From NCBI RefSeq assembly GCF_964656455.1, contig NC_135721.1, positions 50,785,530-50,849,529 of the forward strand: DNA of 64,000 nt, read 5' to 3'. Numbering within the stretch: position 1 is the first letter of the stretch; every line of letters begins with the position of its first letter. The stretch comes from Halichoerus grypus. Taxonomy: Eukaryota; Chordata; Mammalia; Carnivora; Phocidae. Under the pieces are notes generated by a model. That model had not been told where the DNA came from, made no database searches, and saw only the letters and a list, made by a program, of their open reading frames with translations. The position numbers were made by a program, and so were the translations under genes. Of this stretch, positions 24,401 to 36,500 are shown one piece after another.

Positions 24401-27400
24401 TTCTAAAGCCAAATTACTGGAAATAGAATTGCTACATTAAAGTATTTGCATGTTTTAAAGACATTAATGCATAATGCCAAATTACCATGGAGAAAGATGG
24501 AACCAATTTACATTCCCACCAGCAATGCAATAGAGTGCCCTTTTCCTCCACCTTGATCTGTAGTATGTATTACACCATTCGTTTCATCCTCCTGATTTGA
24601 TAGGTGATAAATAGTACTTTATTTGTGTTTTAATGTGCATTTGTTTGATCACTAACGACTTTGGATGTATTTTCATATACACGTTGGGATGATTTTTTTT
24701 TTTTGTAGTAAATTGCCTATCACATTCCTTGCCAATTTTCCTACTCACATATCCTTTTCTTAAAAATTTTCAAATCTTTATGAAATGGGGCTATTTCCCT
24801 CTTATCTATCAAATATATTGCAATTTTTTCCAGTTTTTCCTTTGCCTTTTTTGTTCATGATGTTTTTGTCTTGTAGAACTCTTTAATTTCCATGCAACTG
24901 AATCCATTGTTACTTTCCTTTGTGTGTTCCTCTTTTGATTGCACACTCAGAAATACCTTCCCCATGTTTTATCATCCCATGGGACAAATACCCTTAATTA
25001 TTTTTAAAAATAAGAATTATTTTGTCAAGTTCCCCCACCCCATACCTCAAAAATTCCCTTTTGGGATTTTGATTGGGATTATATTAAATAAATAGATTAA
25101 TTTGGTGGAGAATTTATAAATTTACAATTTTATATTAGAATATAAGCTTCATGGGGGAAAAGATATTTGTATGTTTTGTTCACTGCTGTATCCTAGAATA
25201 GTGTCTTGGACTTAGAAAAGTAGCTGGGTTCTAGAGGCGAGGGGGGTGGGAGGATGGGTTAGCCTGGTGATGGGTATTAAAGAGGGCACATTCTGCATGG
25301 AGCACTGGGTGTTACGTACAAACAATGAATCATGGAACACTACATCAAAAACTAATGATGTAATGTATGGTGATTAACATAACAATAAAAAAATTTTTTT
25401 AAATAGAAAAAAAGAAAATGAAAATCTCAAAAAAAAAAAAAGCAGTCACTATGGGACATCTGGGTGGAAAAAAAAAGAAAAGAAAAGTAGCTGGCACAGT
25501 ATAGGTGTTTTAAAAATATTCACACAAATGAATTTTAAGTCTGTTCAGAAATTATGTATGTCTTCTATTTATTTGCTTTATTTGCTTTTTTTAAAAAAAT
25601 GTCCATTAGAGAAGGTTAGTAGTTATTTTCTTATAGTCCCTACTAATTTCTTGTTAAGTTTATCCTGGAAATTTTATATAACTTTGTTATTTCATTTTAT
25701 TTTTTAAAAGATTTTATTTATTTATTTGACACAGAGAGACACAGCGAGAGAGGGAACACAAGCAGGGGGAGTCGGAGAGGGAGAAGAAGGCTTCCCGCAG
25801 GGAGCCCTATGTGGGGCTTGATCCCAGGACCCTGGGACCATGACCTGAGCCGAAGGCAGATGCTTAATGACTGAGCCATCCAGGCGCCCCTAACTTTGTT
25901 ATTTTAAATGATTTTTTTCCTCTATTCAATTTTCTTTCTGATTATAGCTGTCATCCAGGGAAAGTAGCTTCTGATTGAACTCTTAAATTCTAATAGCTTC
26001 TCAGTTAATTCTCTTGGGTTTTGTATATAGAAAAATCACATAACCTGCAAATAATGGTCATTTTGAATCCTTCATTCCAACATTTACCCTTTGGTTTCTT
26101 TTTCCAGTTTTCTCACTGCATCCATTAGAACCCTCAGAAAAAATGTTTAATAATAGATTAGAGAGTAATCGTCCTTGTCTTGTTTCTGACTTTAATAGAA
26201 ATCCTTTACCACAAGAGTTTGAGTTCGTATCATGTTGAGGAAGTATCTTTTTATTCTAGTTCAATATGGGTTCTTCTCAGAAATGGATGTTGAATTTTAT
26301 AAAATGCATTTGGGTCATTTATTGATTTCTCTTTCTTTGAACTATTGCTTTGATGAATTATATTAATAGATTTCTGAACATTGAACTCTTTTTTCATTCG
26401 TGAAATCAGTCATTCCTGCTCTTGATGCATCCTTTTGAAAATACTCTTCTAGATTTGATTTGCTAGACTTTTATTCAGGATTTGCATATTCATACATGAG
26501 ATTGGTCAGAAATTCACTTTTTGGGCAGTCTTCATTTAGTATTGGTTTTAAGGCTATAACTTCATAAGATAAATCAAGGTGATCCCCATCCTTCTCTTTG
26601 TCCTGATAGAATTTAAATAAGATAGGAAGTGTCTCTTCCTTGGAGGTTTATTACTCACTTGTAAAGCCATCCAGATCTGGAACATTTTTTATAACATTAT
26701 TTTTCTCAGTTTCATCTAGGGTTTTTAAAAAATTTATTTTGCGGGGCGCCTGGGTGGCTCAGATGGTTAAGTGTCTGCCTTCGGCTCAGGTCATGATCCC
26801 AGGGTCCTGGGATCGAGTCCCACATCGGGCTCCCTGCTCCTTGGGAGCCTGCTTCTCCCTCTGCCTCTCTCTCTCTCTGTGTCTCTCATGAATAAATAAA
26901 TAAAATCTTTAAAAAAAAAAATAATAAAAAATTTATTTTGCTGCTTCTTGAGTAAATTTTGATCATATGTTTTAAATAAATAATACATTTCATGGAGATT
27001 TTCAAAATTATTAGTGATTTACAGTATTATTTCTATCATTTAAACTTTCTGCTGTGAATGAGTAGACATCCCATTCTCATTCCTGGTGTTGTACCTTCCC
27101 GTTTTCTTTTCTGGCAATATTTTTTTTTTTATTATGTGATGTTAATCACCATACATTACATCATTAGTTTTTGATTATTCCCGTTTTCTTTTATGCCAAT
27201 CCAGATGTTGGTTTATTCATAGATCTTCTCACATAAGCCAATTCTTGGATTTCTATATTAGTTCTACTAATTTTCTAGTTTCCTGATTCATTGATCTTGT
27301 TTTTCTATTCACTAATTCTTTTCCATAACTTTTCTTTGGTTTATTTTGTTATTTTTATGTTTTCTAGAGTAGAATAAAATGGATGCTTTATTTTCATATT

Positions 27401-30400
27401 TAATTGAATAACAAAGACATTTTAGACTATGAATTTTTTTCCCTCTGAGTGTAAGTTTCATCTTATTCCATGCATTTTGACACACTATTTCCTTTATGGT
27501 TAATTTCTAGATAGTTTGCAGTTGCTGTTTTGATTTTATTTTTATTCTAAGAACTATCTGGAAGTGTGTTTTCTCATTTCCAAGTGATTGAATTTGTAAT
27601 GTTTTAAGGGTTTGTTGATAACATCTAGTTTGATTGCATTGTGTTTGGAAAATGTGACCTATTTAATGTCTATGTTGAGGATTTATTGAGATTTTCTCTG
27701 TGGCCTAATAATACCATTTTTGAATGATATGTAGGCAGAGACTCTATCTCCAGTGCATGGTATTTCATCTGTATCTTCATTTATTTTTTTTATTTTGTAA
27801 AAAATGAGAGTCGTGTTGTCTTCCACTGGATATTTAATTAGTGTTCATTTCTCTTCGTATTTCTGGTAGCTTTTGCTTTGTATCTTGATGAAATGTTATT
27901 CAAAGCGTAAATGTTCTTTATAGCTATAGCTTCATGTTGGATTATATGTTTAATTCATGTAAAATGGCCTCCACAGTGGCCCCTCCCAACCATGGCCCCT
28001 GCTGCCTGGCTTTGTCTAGGGGGGCGTATGCTTTTGCTCTGCCTCCCTCCTTGCTGCCAGGGATGAATATTCCAAGGGAATATGGCTTTCCCTGATTTCT
28101 ACTTTGATGATATTATGACCTCTGTTTATTTTTTTCTTTATATTTGCTGGGCATACTTCTGATGATTCTTTTCTTCTTACCTGCTTCATGTCACTTTATT
28201 TTAGTGTGTTTGTTGGTAACCCTCCTATAGCATTGTCTCCCGGCATCTCTTGCTATAGCAGAGAAATCCGAAACAGCCGGGGTTTTTTTCGTTCCTTTGT
28301 AGGTAACCAACATTTTTTTTGGTAGATGTTTGTGCATTTTCCCCCTTATCCTTGTATTTCAGAAATGTGCCAGGAAGCATATAATTGTAGGCTTTTTCTG
28401 TTTATGGACTTTTTCCTGTGGAATGTAGTAAATTCTTATAATTCATTTACACAGGTCTGTTTTTCAGTTCAGAAATGTTTTCTGTTATGTGAGTGCTGAT
28501 TATTTATATGCCAGCTCTCTGGTCTTTGTCTCCCTTAGCTATCCTATTCTTTCTCATTGTTTTCATGTCTCTGTCCTTATACTTTTTCTTTTGAAAGAGA
28601 TATAGAGCTGACCAGCATTCCCACTGCCTCACCGACCAGCATGTCAGGAAGACAGTTGGATGTCTGAAAATCTGATTAGGGCATGTCCAGGGTATCTGAG
28701 TCAGGGAATGTGGAGAGGGGAAGTTCCAAGAGTCATGAGTTCAAGTGCAGATAGGTTGTTCTTTGTCCAGCTCCATTTGCCGTAGAATTTTGTGGTTGTT
28801 TTGTGTTTTTATTTTAGTTTCTTTTTTTGCAATCATGTGTCCTTCAGTCTTAGCTTTCCTGGGGGCAGCTGGGGAGTTTTCATCTTTTTCTGTGTTTTCT
28901 TAGGTCCCTTGAGTAAATGGCTTGGTTAGATCTGAGTCATAAACCTGGCGTTCAGTCATCTTAACTTATAAGCATTCTTTCTCCTAAAACCCTGAGAGCA
29001 GAGGCTCTGGGGTGCTCGTGGAGCCTTCTGATCTCTTCTCCCACCCTGGGTCTGCTGGTGGGGTAATCCTTACAGCAAAGCTCCACAGAGTGGGGGAGGG
29101 GGACACTGATACAGGACACAAAGGATGGGATGGCATGTTTTTAGACCTATTCTGGCCTCCTTGCCATCCCTGGGATTCCCTAGTTATTTGTAAGAGAAGG
29201 AATTAAAGAAATCTGGGTCTGAAGACCCTCTCCCAACAATATCTCCCCCTGCCCGGCTTTGTCTGGTGGGCTTATGCTTTTGATATGCCTTCCTTCTTGC
29301 TGCTAGGGATGAAGTAAAGAGGTAATTGCTTGTCTGGGGAATGAACAGAGAGGAGGAAGGGATACCAGAATGGTCAATTCCAATGAGAAATTGTTGACTT
29401 TGGAATTTCGTCGTTGTTCTTTCTGCCAGTTCCACTGAGCCTTTGGACCACTTCTTCCTCTGTCAACTATAGTTCCTGGACACATGCCCTGGAGGTATCC
29501 CTCCTCTGGTGGGCACAAGCTTTTTGGGTTTATATTCCTGACATGGGTGTTTCGAGGTTTGCTCTGCTTGCTTTATGTAGGCCCAACAGCACCTTTGTAG
29601 GTCCACCTTCGCCTTTGTAGACCATCTCATCATTTCAGCTAGTGGCAAACCTAATGCAGGACAGATATCACAGTGTGTAACAGCAAGTTTATTGAGATGG
29701 TGGAAGCTTCTAAAAGGCATTTAATCCATTAAAGTTTTTAGTGGGATGCTGGGAGAGGCAGCATCAGGAGGCTCCCAGCCAGACATCATTTTAAGCCAGA
29801 ACCCTTTCCTATTGATTCTTTTATTGGTTTCTAGACACTAATTGGAAGTGCTGGGGCTCAGATGCCCTCTTATGCCTTCTGGAGGCACACAGGGAGCGGT
29901 CATCATTTTTAATGGGATAGACTGGACACCACCTCCTAGACCCCTTATGTGCCTTGAAGATAAGACCATCAAGCCCTCTAGGCCCATTTCCAGATCCCTT
30001 CCATATCTCCCCAAATTCCCTGAAAGAATCATAACTAACCAAGGGACTGCACATCCAGAGGGGAGCAGATATGGCCTGCCTGAAGCCTGAAGCCCTTCAG
30101 CTAACCACACTGACTTCTGGAAGTTTATGACTTGTCAGAAGAAGTTGAGGAATTTACTTCCTGGCTGACTTGGCTTTCTGATTTGCTCTGTTTCCAAAGC
30201 AGAGGAAAAGTTATATTACATGGTATAGTTTAAAACAATAAACAATAGCAGGTCTAATGATTAGTATCTTCTTCATCAAAACTAACTGATAAAATATACC
30301 TATATTTCCACTCAGAAACTTATTCTTGCTTTTATTCAATGTCCATCTTAAGGATTTATTTTGAGCTTGACATCCCGAGAACCCTTCATTCTGTGGTTTG

Positions 30401-33400
30401 AATCTTGCCCTGATTTTTGACCAAAAGCAATGCCATTTTTATCTGAATAAGCAGAAGACTTTCTTGGGCACAACTATCCATTCTATGGATTTTCTCCCCC
30501 TGGATGAGGGCCAAAGAATATTTAATTCCCTGCCTGTGGAAGTCTCTTGTGCAGTTGTAGTGTCAGTGAGAATTTAGAGAGGACTAGGGCGAGGAAGGAA
30601 GGGGGGCAGACAGCAGCCCTGACCCTGAGAGCTGCCCTGTCCCCACCTGTTTCCCTGCAGACTTCTCCATGATGACGCCAATCAATGACCTCCACACAGC
30701 TGACTCCTTGAACCTGGCTAAGGGGGAGCGGCTCATGCGGTGCAAGATCAGCAGCGTCTACCGTCTCCTAGACCTCTATGGCTGGGCCCAGCTGAGCGAC
30801 ACCTACGTCACGGTGAGCAGAGCATCTTGGAGTGGGGTGGGTACTGCATGTGGCCCTGACAAAATCCCAAGAGAGAGCTCCTGCCCATCGGCATGGCCAT
30901 GCACTGAGCCCTTCCAACATTTCTAACCACTGTGGTCACCTGAAATAGACAACCTTCCCTGTGACCACTTCCTGCATAAGGAGCTAGGAACTCCTGGATC
31001 CTATTTCTAGGGCTACCCTTGATCATTGGGAGATTCCTCTTGTAGGTCCATTGCCCCAGTTCCAAATAAAGGCCAGGTCTTCTTCATCTTTCATGTGCTG
31101 GGGGGGAGATAAGGGTTTTTGGGTGTGAGTTTTAGGTGCAGTGGATTCAGGGGAAGTGGGGATTCAAGCAGAGTGTTCTTGGAAATAACCCTTCTGTCTC
31201 CTTGCCACTAAGAACATGTGTCTTCCCTCCAGCTGAGAGTCAGCAAGGAGCAGGATCACTTCCTGATTAGCCCTAAGGGAGTTTCTTGCAATGAAGTCAC
31301 CGCATCCAGCCTGGTAAGTATAGTTGGGCATCTCATTGCCCATTGCTTATTGAAACGACAGCAGTCTACAGTGACAGGTCATCTTCAGATTAGCCACTGC
31401 CGTCCTATCCCTCATGGAGCTTGCAGTCTAGTGGGGCAGAGAAGACACATGGCTCCAAAGCAGAATACCCATAGCACAACCCAACCATGAGACCAAATAT
31501 GAGGTGCAGGCAGCAAGTGCAGTAGGAGGTAGGAGGGGGAGGAGATGGGCCTGAGGTCCTCTGTGCCTGGGATTGGACCCCGAAGTCTGGGAATGGGGAG
31601 GCCTTCCCAGACTGGGGAATATATTGGAATAACAGCCAGTGCTTTGTCTCAAAGCAGTGCAAGACTGGCTTAGTGCTGGTGCATTAGCAATAACTTTCTG
31701 GAACCCCCTTTGGTTCTCTTGCTCCTTTTAGGTGTACTTCCAGAACTTGGTCTTGATAAGGAAAGATTCCTGGGTAGGAGGAGGAAAGAAGTAGAAAGGA
31801 CTGTCTTACAAGCAGAAGAGGCCCCGTGGTTCCTAGATGTGTGGGCTGCTGTGCTGTACACCTGAGGGCAGAGGGTACCAACTCAGGGCCTCTGCCAGGC
31901 TTGACACACACTCACATGTTGAGTGCACGTATGCAGTTAAAAGAGCCAGCTGACAAAGTCACAGAGTATCTGAGCAGGGTAGACCTTGAGGGCTGCCAAG
32001 CCCACTTTATAGGCAGGAGAGGACACTGGAGCCCAGGGAGGTAAGTGACTTGCACAGGGCCACCTAAGGACGTCATGGCCAAGTCAGATTAGGGTCAAAG
32101 ACACAAGGAGGCACCGGCTCTGCCTTTAAGGCATTTGTGGCGAGTTGGGGAGCAGGCAAGACAAGCAATGATTCAACTCAGAGTGAAGAAGGCTCCCATA
32201 CAGCAGGAAACTTGGGGAGCCCAGAAAAGGTGCTTGGGCCCAGCAGGAGGGGCAAGGGAAGAGCATGTGGGTTAACCTGATGGTGAAGGAGCTTAGTCCC
32301 CAGGAGCCCACAGCATAAGCAGATTTAGACCAGGCCAGGAGGGAGAGACTGGGCAAAGAGAACTCTGTCCTCAGCAGGAGAAGGACGGTTCACACAAAGC
32401 CAGGCACATGCCACATCCTGGTGCATTTGGGAGGACAGTGAGGGGCCACGTCTGGCTCACGTAGTCAGTGTCTGGAAGTGAGGCTGGGGAGGGGATAGGG
32501 ACCAGATGAAAAATGGCACCAAAAGCGTGGTTATGGTGCTTTGGCTTTACTCTGCTGGACATGCAGAGCCGCTGAAGCATTGTAAGCAGGTGAGTGATAC
32601 AGTCACACACACACACGCACACACACGCGCGCGCGCACACACACACACACACACACAGTGTGTGATTGTTAGCCATGACACCTACTAGCTCCTCGGCATC
32701 AAAAGCAGATTATAAGACCAGTAACTAGTTTCTATCTGTCCTTTAAGATCTAGCTTTTGAGTGATTGGTAAATGGGTGTTTATTTTACTATTATCTTTAC
32801 CTTTGTGTATTTTGCTTAAAAATTCAAAATAAAGAGTAAAAAAAAACAAGAAAAAGGCTCAGGTTAGATGTTACTTCCTCTGGGAAGGCTTCTCGGATCC
32901 CCCTGTTTTACTGGGATCAAAGACCCCTCCCATCTGCTTCTAGAGAATTCTGTGACTGACTCTCTTCTAGCTTCCCTACCCAAGATGTGGTCTGTGGACC
33001 AGCAGCATGGGTATCTCTTGCGAACTTGTCAGAAATGCAGACTCTCGGGTCCCATTCTGGGCCTACTGAATCAGAATCTGCATTTTTTTAATTTTAAATT
33101 TTAGTTAACATACAGTGCAGTATTGGTTTTAGGAGTAGAATTCAGTGATTCATCACTTACATACAACACCCAGTGCTCATCACAACAAGTGCCTTTCTAA
33201 TACCCATCATCCATATACCCCCTCCCCCACCCACCTACTTCCATCAACCTGCAGTTTATTCTCTATTGTTAGGAATCCCTCTCCCCTTTTTTCTCCCTCT
33301 TCCCATATGTTCATCTGTTTTCTTTCTTAAATTCCACATATGAGTGAGATCATATGGTATTTGTCTTTCTCTGACTGACTTATTTCATTTAGCATAATAT

Positions 33401-33467
33401 ACTCTAGCTCTATCCATGTCATTGCAAATGGCAAGATTTCATTCTTTTTGATGGCTGAGTAATATTC

Positions 33468-33507
<40 letters not shown>

Positions 33508-36500
33508 ACACAACTGCTAGTAGCTCTGGCTGGCCCCACATACAGTAAGTCTGTGGTATTCACACACACACACACAGACACACACACTTCACATCTTTAT
33601 CCATTCATCAGTCAGTGGACATTTGAGCTCTCTCCATAGTTTGGCTGTTGTTGCCCCTTCAAATCTGTATTTTTGTATCCTTTGGGTAAACGCCTAGCAG
33701 TGCAATTGCTGGATCATAGGGTAGCTCTAGTTTTAACTTTCTGAGGAACCTCCATACTGTTCTCCAGAGTGGCTGCCCCAGTTTGCAGAGAATCTATTTT
33801 GACAGGATCTACAGAGGATTCTTATGCCCGGTCAAGTTTGAGAAACTCTGCTCTAGCATTTTCCCTGCTGAATCATAATCAGTCATGTCTCCTGGTAGCC
33901 TGTGTCCTCACCAAAAGCAGGAACCAGGTCTCTTCTTCTCCCGACACCAAGCACAGCCCTTGCTCCTGGGGTGCGGGAATGCCTGGAGGCGGTGGGTGTG
34001 GCCCACCTGCGGGAGGGTCCTGAGGTCCCCCACCTGCCTTGTGGCCATAAGTTTCTCTTCCCTGGCCCAGATCAAGGTGAACATCCTGGGAGAGGTGGTG
34101 GAGAAGGGCAGCAGCTGCTTCCCAGTGGATACCACGGGCTTCTGTCTACACTCGGCGATCTACGCTGCCAGACCTGATGTGCGCTGCATCATCCACCTGC
34201 ACACGCCGGCCACGGCAGCCGTGAGTGTCCGCTCTAAGGGCACCATTTCCATCCCTGAGGCTGGCAGCAAACCCCTGCTGCCCCCTTCTCTGAGGTGCTC
34301 CCTGACGAAAGAAGTAAGCCCCCCAAGCTAGTGGCAGTCTCGTTATTTAAAACAGTTCTGGAAACATTTCCTGAACTCAAGCCAAGGTGAGGAGAGGGAA
34401 CACCCCATGTGGTAACCCTAATCCTCTCCATTTTTCCAAGCACAGAAGTCTTGGTTTGGGGACATGAGGCAAAGATATGAAGTGTTTGCTCTGCTGCGTC
34501 CCCCACCCTGCTACACATACGCATAAGCACCATTTACCCAAGTGACGGCACCTCTTGAGTTTCCACTCAGGTCAGTCCTCTCGGACTGAAGGCTGGTGCC
34601 TGCCCCAACCCCCACCCCCAGCCCAGGCTCTGGTGAGGAGAGATCGTGATAAAAAATAAGATGGTGGGAACCTGGAGTTGTCCACTTTTCATAACCCAGG
34701 GTGGGCTTTGAGCTGGGGACAGGAGCAAGGAAAACTCAGCGAGAGTAGAAGGAATACCCTCAAGGATCAGGTTGTCCCCTAAGAGGCTCTGGTAATTTCT
34801 CCATGTGTACCTAAGGCACGCCAGTGTCACTTGGAAAGACCACAACCAAGCAGGTCTGGGTGTCCCCTCAACCTTCAACCCATCTTACTGACTTCCAGAC
34901 CTTACACCTACAGGAGCAGAGCGGACTTGTCATTGGCCTGGGTTTTTTCTGTGAAGCACACCAGTTATGAGCACTCAGATTTTCCAGAATATGGGACAGA
35001 ATGAGGGAACAAAGGCAGGAGGCTCTCCTAAACCTCTCCATGCTCCTTGCTTTTAATAAAAGGCAGGATTTGAGGCATGGATTTTAACCCTATTCCCTGG
35101 CACTCTTATTGCCTTATCACTAGTGAAAGGGGGCCTCTCAGTGGGCCTCCCTGTTTCTGCCATGACCTCAAGGCTGAGGATTTCCACCAGCTCACCCCAG
35201 AGGACGCTGGACCCTGCTTCACTCCAGCCTGGTGCCAACTCTGCTACCCCCTACCTTTTCCCAGAGTCCTAGGACGAGAGGAGAGCAAGGGGGTGGGCAG
35301 GAGCACTAGCTTTCTCAAAGGCATTCTTTGTAGCAATTTTAGAGAGAGGTATATTGACGTGGCTGCTGTCAAAATGATGATGGAAAGACGTCAGAGGAAG
35401 CAGCTGGCAAGCCAGAGCCCAGCCGGGTGCAGCAGAGTCAAAGGGCAGTGCCTTTCTTGGGCGCTTGCTCTCTCCCGCACTAGTCCTCAGAGTAGAGCCT
35501 GGCTGTGCCACTCTGAGGAAAGGGCACAGACTGGGGTGGGGGAGCTGCAGGTGCTAACCATTCCACTGTCTCACTAAAGGTGTCAGCCATGAAGTGTGGC
35601 CTCCTGCCTGTCTCCCACAATGCCCTGCTGGTGGGGGACATGGCCTATTATGACTTCAATGGTGGGATGGAGCAGGAAGCGGATCGAATCAGCCTGCAGA
35701 AGTGCCTTGGACCCACCTGCAAGGTTTGCTCAGCTGTTTCAGAAAGACACTCTGGGGTGGGATTGTCCAAAACCTACATCATGAGTGACATGTGTTCAGT
35801 GGACAATGTTTAGAAGTTGCACTTAAACAAAAAAGTGAAATAAAATTCTCTTTATCCCACTATCCTGAGGTTTTGGTGCATGCTTCACAAATATATTCAC
35901 ATATATTTAGAAAACGTAGATCATAAAATATATCCTCTTTTTTCCTTTAGTAATATCCAGTAAACACCTTTGTATATTATTAAATATTTTCTAAATCACT
36001 ATTTTATTTTTTTAAAATGTTTTTATTTAATAGAGAGATAGAGAGCACAAGCAGGCAGGGTGGCAGCCAGTGGGAGAGGGAGAAGCAGGCTTCCCGTTGA
36101 GCAGGGAACCCAGATGCGGGGCTCGATCCCAGGACCCCAGGATCATGATCTGACCTGAAGGCAGACGCTTAACCGACTGAGCCACCGAGGCGCCCCTCTA
36201 AATCACTATTTTAAATTATTAGATTATACCTCATTGTGTAAATGGCTGTGCCACCATTTACCTTAACAAATTGGACACCGGAAGCTCCCCCCCTCCACCC
36301 GCCCTGAATTTTTCCTTGATATAAACAACACATGATGAAAATCCTTTTAGCTAAATCTCTGTATATGCTTGAAATCATTTCCTTAGGATAAATTCCCAGG
36401 GACACACATTTTAGAACTCTTACTTCATTCAGGCGCATTGCCCTTTCCTCCCCCAGAGTCTAGTATATGAGAATGCTGCTTCCCTGCACTCTCCCCAAAC

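Larger units (their letters stand above)
24000..27960 (-). mobile_element. old L1, antisense, multi-kilobase
   Basis: Diverged sequence reading as reversed L1 3'UTR then ORF2 (TTTACATTCCCACCAGCAAT near 24510; TTGTCTTGTTTCTGAC near 26180; GATGTTGAATTTTATAAAAT near 26287; TGCATTGTGTTTGGAAAATG near 27637). Frames are destroyed. Nested in it are an L1 3' end, two SINEs and a tiny L1 fragment. Limits are approximate, and it may continue toward 28.5 kb. Confidence 0.75.
23301..30660 (+). other. ADD2 intron between coding exons 2 and 3
   Basis: GTACGTG...CCCTGCAG, 7.4 kb. The first 700 bp are GC-rich and apparently unique. From about 24.0 kb it becomes AT-rich and is filled by an old antisense L1 with younger insertions. 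28.6-30.6 kb is not assignable. Confidence 0.9.
32985..33855. mobile_element. MER5-type hAT relic split by an antisense L1
   Basis: Left half 32985-33082 (GATGTGGTCTGTGGACCAGC ... GAATCTGCATTTT) resumes at 33788-33855 (GAATCTATTTTGACAGGATC ... AAGTTTGAGAAACTCTG). The repeated GAATCT..ATTTT at the junctions is a worn target-site duplication. Confidence 0.75.
30813..34070 (+). other. ADD2 introns around coding exon 4
   Basis: Introns 30813-31232 (nothing notable) and 31314-34070 (a MIR near 32.0 kb, a CA/CG repeat at 32603, and a MER5-type copy interrupted by an antisense L1 at 33.0-33.9 kb). Confidence 0.85.

Noticed and set aside
35077..35577. 166-codon frame running up to coding exon 6
   Set aside because: It stops just before the acceptor, so it cannot be an in-frame exon extension; no family resemblance.
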